Counted from the stretch's first letter, positions 1-11,968 are shown. The stretch: 24,140 bases of DNA from Terana coerulea (GCA_024811115.1 JAKOGH010000436.1:1-24140); one strand, 5' to 3'. Notes: generated by a model not told the origin, from the sequence alone. Translations and numbers: made by a program.

Positions 1-200
1 TGCGCGTGTGCAAGCCAAACCAGTCGAATACATAACCAGCGAGAAGTGAGACAGAACTCGAATATTCGAACCGACACCGGCGGCGTCTGATGACAATGCC
101 GCCTGGTGGCACCCCTGGCACCCTTGTGCACCCCGCTCGTTTCAGGCGTGTTTGCGAAGAACAACCACCACTTACTCGCAGAGATCCTATACTCATCTTT

Positions 201-1292
201 ATGGACCAAACAACGGGAAACATTCCAGACAATCATCTGTCGTATCCTGCGCCCTGTGGCTCAAAGGACACAACACCTCCGCCAGCTCCGCCAACTCGCC
301 AGCTACTGAGGGACCGTCTCTATGTTGGAAATCTGGCCCCTGCAGTCGATGAGTATGTGCTTACCCTGGGCACTAATTTCACTAGCGTTGAATACTAAGC
401 TATGCAGGTACACACTGCTGCAAGTCTTCTCGAAATACGGCAAGATCTCGAAGCTGGACTTTCTATTTCATAAATCCGGGCCAATGAAAGGCAAGCCTCG
501 CGGGTACGCGTTTGTCGAGTATTCCGACGAAAACGTACGTGCCTCTCCTGCTCGCGTTGCCTTTCCTCGCTCATCCCGGGTCTCCCTCTGCATGTACCCT
601 CGCCACGCCCCACCACGCCATCCTTGTTCTCTCGAATGTGTAGACCGGGATTTGAGCCGGCATAGCTGGGACGCAGTCGAACCCGAATACTGATGCGTAC
701 ATTCTGTAGGATGCCGAGAAGGCCCTGCTTTCCGCCCACGACAAGCTCCTACGCGGTCGGAAGCTGGTTGTGACCCGTGCTCAGCAGGCGCCGATGGACT
801 ATGCCTCCGGCTCGCAGGGACGGTATCGACGGAACATGAGCGACATTGGAAAGCCGACGACTCTAAGCCTCATCAAGAGCGTTGGTAGCGGCCGATCAGA
901 TGCGTAAGTTGTCATGAGCGGCTCCATCGAACGTCCAGTCACCGTTTACCCTCAGCACGGGAGACAAAATAGCGAAAATGGAGGCAAAACTGCGACAAAT
1001 GGAGTCTTCGTCCTCTGGCTCCTCTCTCGTAGCTCACCCGTCGCTACCTCCGAAGCCTATCGGTGCCGCCTACGCAGCATCTGTCGCGTCTGCCGAGCCG
1101 TCACGTCCACAGCAGAAGCGTACTGTACACCCTCTTCCTGCGCTACCACTAGTGGCCCCACAACCAGTTGCACCCCGAATGCTGGCTTCGCTGCCTGCCA
1201 AGCCTACTGAATCGGTGATTGCACCATCACCACGGAGGGTATCGTCCGCCTTAGCAGGGGTGAGGCTCAAGAAGCACAAGGAGCAGGGGTAA
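201..1292 (+). CDS. RBM18: RBM18-like single-RRM RNA-binding protein
   Basis: Four exons: 201-352, 408-534, 710-903, 956-1292. All phases close, giving 269 aa. One RRM lies at about residues 38-117, with RNP2 (LYVGNL, 40-45) and RNP1 (KPRGYAFVEY, 80-89). The stretch KLDFLFHKSG and the downstream helix DKIAKMEAKLRQM match metazoan RBM18, whose exact role is unknown; an RNA-binding nuclear function is inferred. The tail is Pro/Ala/Ser-rich and ends in a basic stretch (RLKKHKEQG), longer than in the animal protein (about 190 aa). I chose the ATG at 201 because it directly precedes the family-like part; an in-frame ATG at 90 would add 37 residues of unlikely composition. Intron 2 (175 nt) is long for this window. 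The gene is convergent with the next one. Confidence 0.85.
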
Positions 1293-1590
1293 AGCGCGCA
1301 GGAGTTGTCCACGGCTTCATGATTTTGTGTGTTATTTCTTGGTTTAGTGTATGATATAGACTGGTTTGTGCGCATATGTTCCCTCACAACGACAATTATG
1401 ATATCCTCTCGGCGTGAGGTACGCGAGACGTGGGACATTTTGCCCCACCGAGACTCACTAAGGCCGCATAACGATGAGTTCAGGACAGAGATGGATTAAT
1501 CACCACTAGTGCTACACGTATTCAAGACAGCCATGGAGATAACAGAATATGCAGAAAGAAAGCGAGAATGGACCCCACCACATAGACACC
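1293..1590. other. Convergent 3' intergenic region
   Basis: This stretch separates the stop codons of the RBM18-like gene (+) and the next gene (-). It must hold both 3' UTRs. No coding signal, RNA gene or repeat was recognised. Confidence 0.6.
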
Positions 1591-2810
1591 TTAAAATGTG
1601 AAGAACGACTCCAGCTCCGGCGACTTCGCCACCTTCGATTTGCTCCTTCTTCCCAACAGATTCTCTGAGTTCCTGCGCCGCAGACCCCGCTTCGATCCAT
1701 TCGGTCCGTTGAACTCGAAGAACGACACGGCGGAGCCTGAGCGAGGGCTGTCCACCGAGCCACGGGACAGGTCGTCAGTGAAGGACGGATTGATGATCTG
1801 TATGTCGGGCAGGTTCGCGGCGCGTCGTCGCTCGAGCATGCGCTTGATGGGCCGGAACTTGTACTTGCCAGAAGAGCTTCCTGTTGGACCGAGGTCCAGA
1901 GGGGCGCGGCCTTCGTGGTAATGGAAGGAGGCGAGCGACTTGGTGTGTCGAGACAGGGCTTGCGGGGAGTCCATGAATGTTCCGAGGTACGCTGGGCTTG
2001 CTGGTGGTGTGTCCAAAGGGCCAAGGAAGGGCGTGCTCCGGAATGAGTTGGTGACCGGCGTGGGCGGGAACGTCGAGAAGTCGGGCGTGACGGGCGTAAG
2101 CGGGCTTGGGGCACGGGGACGGTAGCCGGGAGCACGCGGGGTGCGTTCGTAGTCCGAGTCCGTGTACGTGTAGAAGTCTCCGCTGAATGCGGGCGAGCTT
2201 GGGGAGGACGCGGCAGAGGCGTAGTTCGACGCATATCCGGGAACGTAACTTGATGCATACCCTAAGCCTTCAGGGGCCGTCACGAACGAGCTTGGGCTGC
2301 GCCGTTCCGCAGATGGGCTTGTGGCATATGCTTGCGATGCCAGATTCTAGCCAGGGCGTGAAGAGAGATAAACATAAGAGGGCGGAACACTAACTGCATC
2401 ATCAGCCGGGATGCTCAGTTCCATCGGCAGAGCCAACACTTCGTGCAAGTCCGCAAGCGGAGACAGTAGGGGTGTTGGGATGGGCAGACATTTCGCTTTG
2501 TAGGCCAAAAGCTCGAGTTCACAGAGAATGCCAGCGAGATCGAGTGCAGAGTTGTCGTGTTCAGTATGATGCAAGGATAACATGTCGCCAGATGGTGTAC
2601 AATATTCTTGCGCCCGTGTCGGTACGAGAGTAGCGCTACTGTCAGCTGAGGCAAGCAGAGAACTATATACTAGCCAGCAGTCGGATGAGTCTCGTTCAGT
2701 ATGTTTTGCATCCGCCGTTTCGATCGTCAAGCGAGTCCGCGGGGAGGATGCTGAGGCGGAATACCTATGTCGTCCATGCGCACTGGGGTTGAGGTAAGGC
2801 TTGTCGACAT
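1591..2810 (-). CDS. Serine/proline-rich protein of unknown function
   Basis: I do not recognise this protein. The best model has three exons (2810-2765, 2669-2395, 2346-1591; 358 aa). The 48-nt intron 2347-2394 is well supported: donor GTTAGT, acceptor CTAG, phase 0 on both sides. The first exon is tentative. It starts MSTSLTSTP, and its 95-nt intron joins in phase, but the ORF of exon 2 can also be read upstream to about 2826 without a stop, so another 5' exon is possible. The protein is mostly disordered, with Ser/Pro/Tyr-rich repeats (GYASSYVPGYASNY), a conserved-looking block (FRPIKRMLERRRAANLPD) and a basic tail with RRRNSENLLGRRSKSK, which could be a nuclear-localisation or phosphorylation region. 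It is divergent from profilin. Confidence 0.6.
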
Positions 2811-3295
2811 AGTTGCTGAAGGCGGCCTAAGGTCCTGGCATACGAGGTTGTGGTTGAGGTAGAGCCGCGGAGAGCCAAGGTTAACTGACAGCTGACGGCA
2901 GGTCGGTCGACCGGCCTATCCCCGGCTGTCAGCGTTCCCGCCGCACGTCAGTTCGCCCGCCGCGCGCGCACCTTCTCCTCTTGAGCCTCGCTCGTCGTCC
3001 GCGTCGAAAGTCTTGTCGTCGCCGCCGTTGACCCTGCCACCGACGTCGGGCCCAGATGAAGAGCGCAGCGGACGAAATCGTCTGATCCGGACTCGCGATC
3101 ATGCATTATCTCTGGGCGATCTCCGAGACCGGCTGAACGACCGCCCTGCCTCGAACGAGCAGTGCTGCTTGCACTCTATATAACGCTAGACACACCTCTT
3201 TCTTCCAGTTTGTCACCACCGCTCGTCTCTTTCTCTGTCCCCTTTCCATCCTAATTTGCTCTTTGACTCTCCCAGTTACCGTTTCTTGATTCAGA
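2811..3295. promoter_or_regulatory. GC-rich divergent promoter region of the unknown gene and profilin
   Basis: This region lies between two divergent start codons. It is GC-rich, with CG-dense runs around 2930-3010. On the right side a TATA box and a CT-rich leader precede profilin. No ORF here has family support. Confidence 0.55.
3178..3184 (+). promoter_or_regulatory. TATA box of the profilin gene
   Basis: TATATAA lies 112 nt upstream of the profilin ATG. A pyrimidine-rich leader (ctctttctctgtcccctttc, about 3226-3245) follows, typical of highly expressed fungal housekeeping genes. Confidence 0.6.
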
Positions 3296-3852
3296 ATGTC
3301 GTGGCAAGGTGCGCCCTCATCATGTAAGGTAAAAGAAGGACATCGCTAACGCGAGGACTTCGTGGCGGTTAGCATACGTCGACACCAACCTCGTAGGATC
3401 TGGTATGGTCCAACAGGCTGCGATTCTCGGCCAGCAGGGCGGTGTCTGGGCTACGTCCGCGGGCTTCACTGTGCGTTTCATCCACCCCGGTCAATGTCTG
3501 ATTTAACGCGATCTCGTGGATAGCTTTCCCCAGAGGAACAGAAGGCTATCGTCTCTGGGTATAGCAACCCTGCTGCGGTGCAGGCCAACGGCATTCGTGC
3601 TGCCGGGCAGAAATACTTCACTCTTCAGGCCAACGAACGCAGTATTTATGGCAAGAAATCAGTGCGTATCGTCTTTGCTCTTCCACAACGCCGTGCAGCT
3701 TATGGGTTAACTTGTTTCAGGCTGATGGTATTGTTATTGTCAAGACGAAGCAGGCTATCCTCGTGGCTATCTACAAGGCCCCAATACAAGCACCAGAGGC
3801 TACCCCCGTGGTCGAAGGTCTTGCGGATTACTTGATTAGCGTCAACTACTAA
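3296..3852 (+). CDS. Profilin (actin-monomer-binding protein)
   Basis: Four exons: 3296-3308, 3373-3470, 3524-3661, 3721-3852. They give 126 aa, the usual profilin length. The N-terminus MSWQAYVDTNLVGSG is the canonical profilin start (the Trp and Tyr form the poly-proline site). It is followed by AAILGQQGGVWATSAGF, then LSPEE, the YFTLQANERSIYGKK strand pair, GIVIVKTKQAILVAIY and the C-terminal helix GLADYLISVNY. The first exon carries only four codons plus one base, a common arrangement in fungal profilin genes. The product binds G-actin, promotes nucleotide exchange and feeds formin-driven filament assembly in the cytoplasm. It has its own TATA box upstream and is convergent with the hemerythrin-like gene. 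Confidence 0.97.
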
Positions 3853-4237
3853 GATGAATGAGACCGCAAACAACGGAAGCAATGGAAGGGACATAATCAA
3901 GCTGTAAACTTGCTGCAATCATACTCAGAGCGGGCAGGAGATGGAACAACCACTGTAATCGATATTTGTTTCAACATGAGAAATCTCGAGATCTCTCCTA
4001 CATCCGACAATGTCGAGCAATGTTAAGCGCAACCTCCAATCACTGGTGTACTCAGCGCATGCGCTTGTTCTGGTCATCTCGATCGACCGAGACCAGTCAG
4101 CGAGTATATCAGGTGAGTTTAGCCTAGTACAGCCGAGGATGCTTCCCATCCCAACATGCATGTTGATCCAAGCAATGATATTACACAATAATACACGTTA
4201 GTTTGTGTTCATATAGCAGCCGTCGCTCCAGCCGCGG
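3853..4237. other. Convergent 3' intergenic region
   Basis: AT-richer spacer between the profilin stop and the stop of the hemerythrin-like gene. It should hold both 3' UTRs. No gene or repeat was seen. Confidence 0.6.
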
Positions 4238-5137
4238 TTAATGTCCGCCATCTGCTGCACGGCCGGCAGCTGCGTCGTGGTCCCGATGCTTCAGCTCTTC
4301 CTTTGCAGAAGCCTTCTCGTCTTCAGTCGGGAATTGCGCAAATGCATCGAGGAGCGCGTCGATGGGAAGAGCTAGGAAGCCAGCCAGAGTTTCGTATGGT
4401 GGCTTGTTAGGGGCACCCGGGTGCGCTCTGTCGACACAATGTTAGTAAACTTCTGCGCGGCATCATGATCAGCGTGACCCGTACCTTGTAGGAACAAACT
4501 TCTTGGTCTTCTTGAAGGAGGCGGCAGCCGCCTTGCTGCCATCCTCGCCAATACACGGCTCAAGTGCTGGGAGATCGTCAATCTCTTCGTCGTCGTTGTG
4601 GTGGTGCAGCGATTTCATCATCGTATCGAGCAGGGACGTGAACTCAGGTGTGCCTGCCTGCATACTCGAGCTTGTACAGCTGCTGTTTTACGCTCTAAAA
4701 CTGTAGCTCAGATACGTACGTCTGGTCAACGTGTAAGTGACGGACCTGATGCTCAGCTCGGTCGTGGTCGGCCAGCTTCTTGCCCTTCTCGCCGAGATGC
4801 TTCTCCATCAAAGGGTACACGACAATCTCCTCGCCTACGGCATGTCGGGCAATCTCCCAGCGCAGCTGGTTGGCCCAGCGGGCGCATGCGTCGAGGTCGC
4901 CCCGATTTTGTGCGCGCTGGTATTGGTCGTGGTACTCGTACATCTACAGGCGATGGTGAGCTTTCTGTCGTGCTTCAGTGATATATATATGCTGACCTCT
5001 TCGTGATCCTCCTTGATAGCTTCAAACAGAGTCTTCTGGGACATGTTGCGTACGGCTAGTAGTGTGACAGGGATACGGCTGGAGGTGCAGAAGGTAGAGC
5101 GACGGAAAGTGGAGGTGAAAAGTGTGCGGGACAGCAT
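4238..5137 (-). CDS. Hemerythrin/HHE cation-binding domain protein
   Basis: Model: exons 5137-4997, 4943-4716, 4657-4485, 4427-4238, all phases closing. Four-helix HHE family; these domains bind a di-iron centre, and the exact role of the fungal members is unclear. Visible ligand-type motifs are KEDHEEMYEYHDQY, RHAVGEEIVVYPLMEKH, LADHDRAEHQ and HHHNDDEEIDDLPALE, followed by the typical FVPTRAHPGAPNKPPYETLAGFL tail, with a junction inside FVPTR. Residues 1-31 are Arg/Ser/Thr-rich and look like a mitochondrial leader; Met32 (at 5044) is an alternative start. The junction between exons 2 and 3 is uncertain: the expected LYKLE-SMQAGTPEF segment is split between two frames (see findings). The last bases also read openly in another frame (QQMADINRGWSDGCYMNTN), probably by chance. 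Confidence 0.8.
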
Positions 5138-5164
5138 AATAAGCTCAAGATCCGTGCAGGCAGG

Positions 5165-5171
5165 TTATATA
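5165..5171 (-). promoter_or_regulatory. TATA box of the hemerythrin-like gene
   Basis: TATATAA on the minus strand, only 28 nt above the first ATG. That would leave almost no 5' UTR for the long form and about 90 nt for the form starting at Met32. Confidence 0.5.
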
Positions 5172-5288
5172 GGTCGAGCAGACGCTGCATGCATTATTTA
5201 AGACCATCTTGACGGACTGCAGTAAGTGGAGAGAGTGAGAGAGGTGACGTTCACATCCAGGTGTTCTCGATAGTGACGTACCCTCCAG

Positions 5289-5299
5289 CCAATGATTGG
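5289..5299. promoter_or_regulatory. Palindromic double CCAAT box
   Basis: CCAATGATTGG is a perfect 11-bp inverted repeat about the central G. It presents one CCAAT box on each strand, in the region shared by the divergent hemerythrin-like and membrane-protein genes. CCAAT is the site of the HAP/NF-Y complex. Confidence 0.45.
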
Positions 5300-6038
5300 A
5301 CAGCAATTTCACATCCTGCAATCCTACACACCTTCCTTTTATGACCGCTGCGTACTGATCCCATCAATATTATGCGCTTGGCGCCTTCGCAAGCGTCCGT
5401 GCACTGCCAGTGCGCAGGCTGTCCGGACATCATCCTCACCGAGTTGTGCTGGCGACAATCTTACACGTTTATGCGCAGGTTGATCAGATAATTTTATTAT
5501 TATGCCATTGCGCGGATGCCTGGGCTAGACAAATGCCGCAACATCCGCGAGTACAGGAACGGTCTCAGGTCGCCTTCATCTTTGATGCTGCAGGCTGGGT
5601 GCTCCGTCTGGACTCGGTGCGTTTTCATGTCCTCGACAGATGCTCTGAACGCCTTTATTTCGAGCAATGAGCAGCACAGCCAACAGCAACGGTATCCAAG
5701 GGTGTACCTCACCTGTGCGCACAATGAGATCGCTTCGCACAGCATATACTGTGACCCCATCACATCAGCACCCCTTCCTGAAACATCACTGCGTCCGCGT
5801 CTTGATGTCACGCCCTCCCCGTATATAAACCTCGATCCGCCCACAATGAAACCCTTAGGCTGGTCCCTACCCTTTCGCCACTTGGCTTTTTTCTTCGCTT
5901 TCACGACACTTTCGTTATTTCGCTTGGTCTACCCTATTTTCCCTTCGAAGTCCACCTTTTCCTCAAAGTTCTCTTACGAACGAGTCAACTTCATCACCGC
6001 CAGTCTCTCATTTTTAACGACTTGTTACGCGATTGAAA
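5300..6038. other. Rest of divergent intergenic region, no gene supported
   Basis: This region holds the upstream sequence of the four-TM protein gene. A long plus-strand ORF (5516-6175) runs through the TATA box and into the first exon in a different frame, and has no family character. No RNA gene or repeat was recognised. Confidence 0.5.
5822..5829 (+). promoter_or_regulatory. TATA box of the four-TM membrane protein gene
   Basis: TATATAAA lies 217 nt above the ATG at 6039. A CT-rich leader follows, so a 5' UTR of about 180 nt is implied. Confidence 0.5.
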
Positions 6039-6957
6039 ATGGGTTACGTCCGCTCCCGCAAGTTCTGCTGCTGCCTGCCAGTCAGGTTCGGTGTCTTCTG
6101 CATGGCCCTCCTCGGTCTGGTCGGTGGAGGATTCTTCGGTGTCGCTGGATGGATCCAAGTCCACAGATATTGTGAGTCCTTCGAGCATATTTTCCTGAGT
6201 TGTTTCTGAGCCTTGCATGCTTCAGTCGCTGGACAGCTCGATCTGAGCACCCATGAGAAGCTCGGCCTTTGGTTCGTCTCGCTCTCCTACACCTGGTTCG
6301 CCCTCATCGCCATCGTCGGGTAAGCACGCGCCTCGCCCTGTTTCACCTGTCGAAACAAGCGCTGATCTTGACTCCGACCCTAGCCTCGCCGGAGCTCTGA
6401 GCAGGAAGTACGGCGCCATCAGCTTCTACGCCTACACCGTCACCGTCAACACCCTGCTCATTATCGCCGTCGGCATCTACTTCGTCTGGACCCTGTTCCA
6501 CGGCCGCCAGGACAAGGCCGTGACCAAGTGCGTCAACGGTGCGAACGGCGAGCTCGGCGACATTAAGCACTGGTTCTGCCACGCCGGCTTTGATGCCATC
6601 CGTGTCGTGCTTGTCATCGTCTTCGTGATCATCTGGTGCTTCCAGATCGGTACGTACACTTCTCAATTCCCAGAATTTGCTTGTCTGAATGTTGGGTTTG
6701 CAGCCGGTATTTTCATCGTCTTCGACTACCTCGGCCAGCTCAAGGAGGAGTACGAGGCCGCCGACGAGGAGGCGAAGAAGAACCCGACGTTCATCGTCCA
6801 AGCGCCCACGCCCAACAACGCCCCCGCCATGCGCACCACCTACGACGCCACCCCTTACGAGCCCAATGCCAACCCCAACAATGGCGGCTGGGCGTCCGCC
6901 AAGTCCCCGTACGGCTTCACCCAGCCTGAGACCGCTCAGGTTGGTAACCGGGCGTGA
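6039..6957 (+). CDS. Four-transmembrane protein of unknown function
   Basis: Four exons: 6039-6171, 6226-6319, 6384-6649, 6704-6957, giving 248 aa with every phase closing. Four hydrophobic segments are clear: about residues 17-41, 57-79, 91-114 and 147-175. The N-terminus (MGYVRSRKFCCCLPVRFG) has a Cys cluster suited to palmitoylation. The loop between TM3 and TM4 holds two Cys (125, 141) that could pair outside the cytosol. The C-terminal 70 residues are hydrophilic and rich in Pro/Asn (TPNNAPAMRTTYDATPYEPN), probably cytosolic. The layout recalls MARVEL/tetraspan-like plasma-membrane proteins, but I see no CCG motif of true tetraspanins and assign no function. Strong use of C/G at third positions suggests good expression. 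The gene is convergent with the amylase. Confidence 0.85.
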
Positions 6958-7433
6958 GCGTGTGGGAGGATAGTGAAAGGGTGAACAGGTAGCGATAGAG
7001 GGTATCATGCAAAGGCTGCGCGATGTCTTCCCATTTGTGGACTTCAGAGTAGACCCAAGTTTTATTTTCTTCCAATAATGATTGTCGTGATCGTGAACAT
7101 TTCTGCTGTTGCTGTGAGTTGAGAGCACCCGTATTGTGAGCACGAACGGTCCAACCGTAATCTCCAAACGTTGCTCAGTAACTTGACTAGATGTGACCGA
7201 AGGTTCGTTGAATGTCAGCCGATCCGAACTTTATATACAGTAATCTCCCCGCGCAGTGAGTAATCGCCGGACCGCCGCGGATGGTTGAGTCATGCCTTTC
7301 ATCTGGATGCTGCATGGGTATATGTAATGCATTCCTATCCGTATAAGTGGGTATGCTACATGGTATGTGATATATAGTACTACATGTACTAAGTGTGGTT
7401 GGGTATATGATACTATGTGCGTATTCTGGCTTT

Positions 7434-9824
<2,391 letters not shown>

Positions 9825-10763
9825 TTGCGGACCAGCTCCGGGCTGACCTGCACCGTTCCGAGTGGTCGTCGCCCGAACCTCGAAAATGACATGTGCCCAG
9901 GGGCTGCCCAGGGCGCAAGCAACGCCGTGCGCGGGGCATCGTGAGGCTGACGCCGGCGGCAGAAACGCATGGTCGCGCTGGTGTTGGGCTCGTGACCGAG
10001 GCAAGCATGGGGCGCGTTGGCATGGGCGAGCATTCGGAACTCGATCGCAAACACAAACCCGCGCACATCTGCCCAGAGCAGCACAACCGGTGTGAACCTC
10101 TGAATAAAAGATGGGAGGTATGGACGTCACCGGTTAACACTACCGGGTGGTCCACCGACCTCAACCGACGCGATCCCGCCGCCATCTCGACGAGAACGTC
10201 AGACAATGCGCGAATGTGGCGGGTCGGGCCTGAACACGGTCACCGAAATGGCCGCCAAGAGAATTGGTGTTGATATCGATTTGTGCCCGTGGTCATGCTG
10301 ACTGCCTGTACTGCCCTGGGTTCTGGAATCGTCATCGTCCACCCACGGATCCTGCGCGTCGAGCAGGGCGCGAGCGACTCTAGGCGACTCTGCACCTGGT
10401 GAGAGGCCAAATATTGAAGCGAGGCGCAACACGTGCGACAAATAGACCAAAAATTGGGGGCCTGAATGACGTTGTAGGTTTCGGACGTAGGCAACGGTTA
10501 TGAGCGATCAGAAGGGCACGAACAGTGAGATCGAGCGGGGTTTTCGTTCATGAGAGCCGAGAGGCTAAGGCGAGATCCCACGAGACTTGCCATGCATCTC
10601 GAGGCAAACGTGGGGTCGGCGGGGTCGACTGGGGTTGGCCGCCACAAGGTCGAAGGCTTGTCACGTAAGCGCCCACTAAGCGGGTAGACATGGATTCCGG
10701 AACGGAGGACAAACATGTGCTGATCTTCATCTCGACCGTGTGAAGGGTCAACCTATGAACCTC

Positions 10764-10772
10764 TACGTAAGG
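10764..10772 (+). repeat. Target-site duplication, left copy
   Basis: TACGTAAGG, repeated exactly at 11969-11977 on the other side of the inverted-repeat element. One extra A (10773) lies between this copy and the left terminal repeat. Nine bases fits Mutator-like insertion better than hAT (8) or Tc1/mariner (TA). Confidence 0.8.
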
Positions 10773-10773
10773 A

Positions 10774-10803
10774 GGACCCCTGAATATGGGTCTGGATGCC
10801 TGT
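10774..10803 (+). repeat. Left terminal inverted repeat (30 bp)
   Basis: Exact reverse complement of 11939-11968. Starts GGACCCCTGAAT and ends GGATGCCTGT, whose reverse complement (ACAGGCATCC) is also the subterminal repeat word. Confidence 0.9.
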
Positions 10804-11344
10804 TGGCTGGGGACCAAATTTAGGCCAAAATGTCAACGCAAACTGTGCCCTAAATGTCTGGTTCGCAACAGGTTCCGCGGCCTACGGCCGCAGTTTGTCC
10901 GTTCTTGTAACAGGGATCAGATTTTCTCAAATTTGTCCGTTTTGGGCCCACAGGCCTTCCAAAATAATGTTTTTCACCATTTTTTCGCTCTGACGTCTTT
11001 ATATATCATAGTTTGTTCTGCAAGCATGAGTATGAGAGAGAATTTACATTGGTATATGCCCATTTTCTGTCCGTCACGAGAATGAGTAGTCGCCAAAAAA
11101 ATGAGGACCATAAATTAATGCCGAAACATCCACCTGAGAGAGTCGAACATCCGACCACTCAACTTATTCCCATAGAACGCCGTACCACAACACCACCACA
11201 ACATGTACAATGCGTTGAGCGTAGCTCCCAAGTGGCTCAAGCTGTCCGTGCTACAACAGGCATCCGTACGCGGTTCACCGGACGTCCGTTCAACCAACAG
11301 GCCTTCAGCCAAATTTGGGCCATTTTGTCCGCCAAAATCAGGCA

Positions 11345-11444
11345 TACAGTGCTTTGCATAACAAACGACAGTCGCCGAAATTTCGTCGCTTGTTTGTCCT
11401 GTACAAACATTCCCTTATTAGGTGAAAATGATTGTCACATCCAG
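11345..11444 (+). repeat. Internal inverted-repeat arm, left (100 nt)
   Basis: Matches the reverse complement of 11804-11903 at 98 of 100 positions by eye; the two differences are transitions (C/T). The arms are 359 nt apart and no target duplication flanks them, so they are not obviously a separate inserted element. Confidence 0.85.
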
Positions 11445-11604
11445 AGCTCGTGTCACTCGTCTTCAGCTCTGGGAGTGCCGCCAACAAACCGCCAAGGTAC
11501 ATTCAGCAATACACGAGAGGCGGTATAAGAGCATATTAGCTGCGATAAATACCACGATAAACGCCTCAAAATGGGGCCGGCGCTCTCTGATTTTGGCAGG
11601 GACT

Positions 11605-11632
11605 CGGAATTGGAGCTTTTCGGCCAATTCCG
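11605..11632. repeat. Central hairpin, perfect 9-bp stem
   Basis: CGGAATTGG and CCAATTCCG separated by 10 nt. It lies almost exactly midway between the two 100-nt arms. A further 13-bp inverted pair, AGAGCATATTAGC at 11528-11540 and its complement at 11661-11673, encloses it. Confidence 0.7.
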
Positions 11633-11803
11633 GCTCAATACAGGCGTGATATACACCGTGGCTAATATGCTCTATAATGCACGAGTTGTAGTCGCACCAT
11701 AGAGGACGCTGTAGGTGAACGACAGCAAGCGTAGACTCTAGAGGACACGGTGGAGACACTGGTCGCGACCGTCACGCTGCGTTGCTCAAGCCAGGCACGG
11801 TGA

Positions 11804-11903
11804 CTGGATGTGACGATCATTTTCACCTAATAAGGGAATATTTGTACAGGACAAACAAGCGACGAAATTTCGGCGACTGTCGTTTGTTATGCAAAGCACT
11901 GTA
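11804..11903 (-). repeat. Internal inverted-repeat arm, right (100 nt)
   Basis: Partner of 11345-11444. Together they would give a transcript a near-perfect 100-bp stem. Confidence 0.85.
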
Positions 11904-11938
11904 GGGGGTCAAAATCCAAAATTTTGTCCGTTCGGACC

Positions 11939-11968
11939 ACAGGCATCCAGACCCATATTCAGGGGTCC
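11939..11968 (-). repeat. Right terminal inverted repeat (30 bp)
   Basis: Exact reverse complement of 10774-10803; directly abuts the right target duplication. Confidence 0.9.

Larger units (their letters stand above)
10773..11968. mobile_element. Non-autonomous TIR DNA transposon (about 1.2 kb)
   Basis: Perfect 30-bp terminal inverted repeats (starting GGACCCCTGAATATGGG) at 10774-10803 and 11939-11968, flanked by a 9-bp direct repeat, define the element. It encodes no recognisable transposase; the longest ORF (11013-11528, +) has no transposase character. Five copies of ACAGGC(A/C)T(C/T)C occur, at 10794, 10950, 11256, 11297 and 11939 (first one inverted), with repeated GTCCGTT words, as in transposase-binding subterminal repeats. 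A second pair of 100-nt inverted arms sits in the right half, with further hairpins at its centre. Identical TIRs and intact duplication point to a fairly recent insertion. The superfamily is not settled; Mutator-like is my guess from the 9-bp duplication. Confidence 0.85.

Noticed and set aside
1512..2258. 248-codon minus-strand ORF
   Set aside because: It overlaps the last exon of the unknown Ser/Pro-rich gene in another frame. The Arg/Thr/Pro-rich composition is frame-shift noise, and it does not join to the upstream exon.
5516..6175. 219-codon plus-strand ORF
   Set aside because: It crosses a TATA box and overlaps exon 1 of the four-TM gene in a different frame; no family features.
6343..7167. 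274-codon minus-strand ORF
   Set aside because: It is the antisense shadow of the four-TM protein exons, produced by strong GC bias at third positions; its Val/Gly/Asp repeats fit that origin.
11125..11185. tRNA-like stretch on the minus strand (GTTCGACTC, resembling a B box)
   Set aside because: The T-stem does not pair and no acceptor or anticodon arm can be drawn. At best it is a decayed tRNA-derived fragment inside the transposon.
11013..11528. 171-codon ORF within the transposon
   Set aside because: No DDE/D motif, zinc finger or other transposase feature; it runs into the internal inverted-repeat arm.
11345..11903. Inner 100-nt arms as TIRs of a second nested transposon
   Set aside because: No target duplication flanks the arms, so a separate insertion is not supported.
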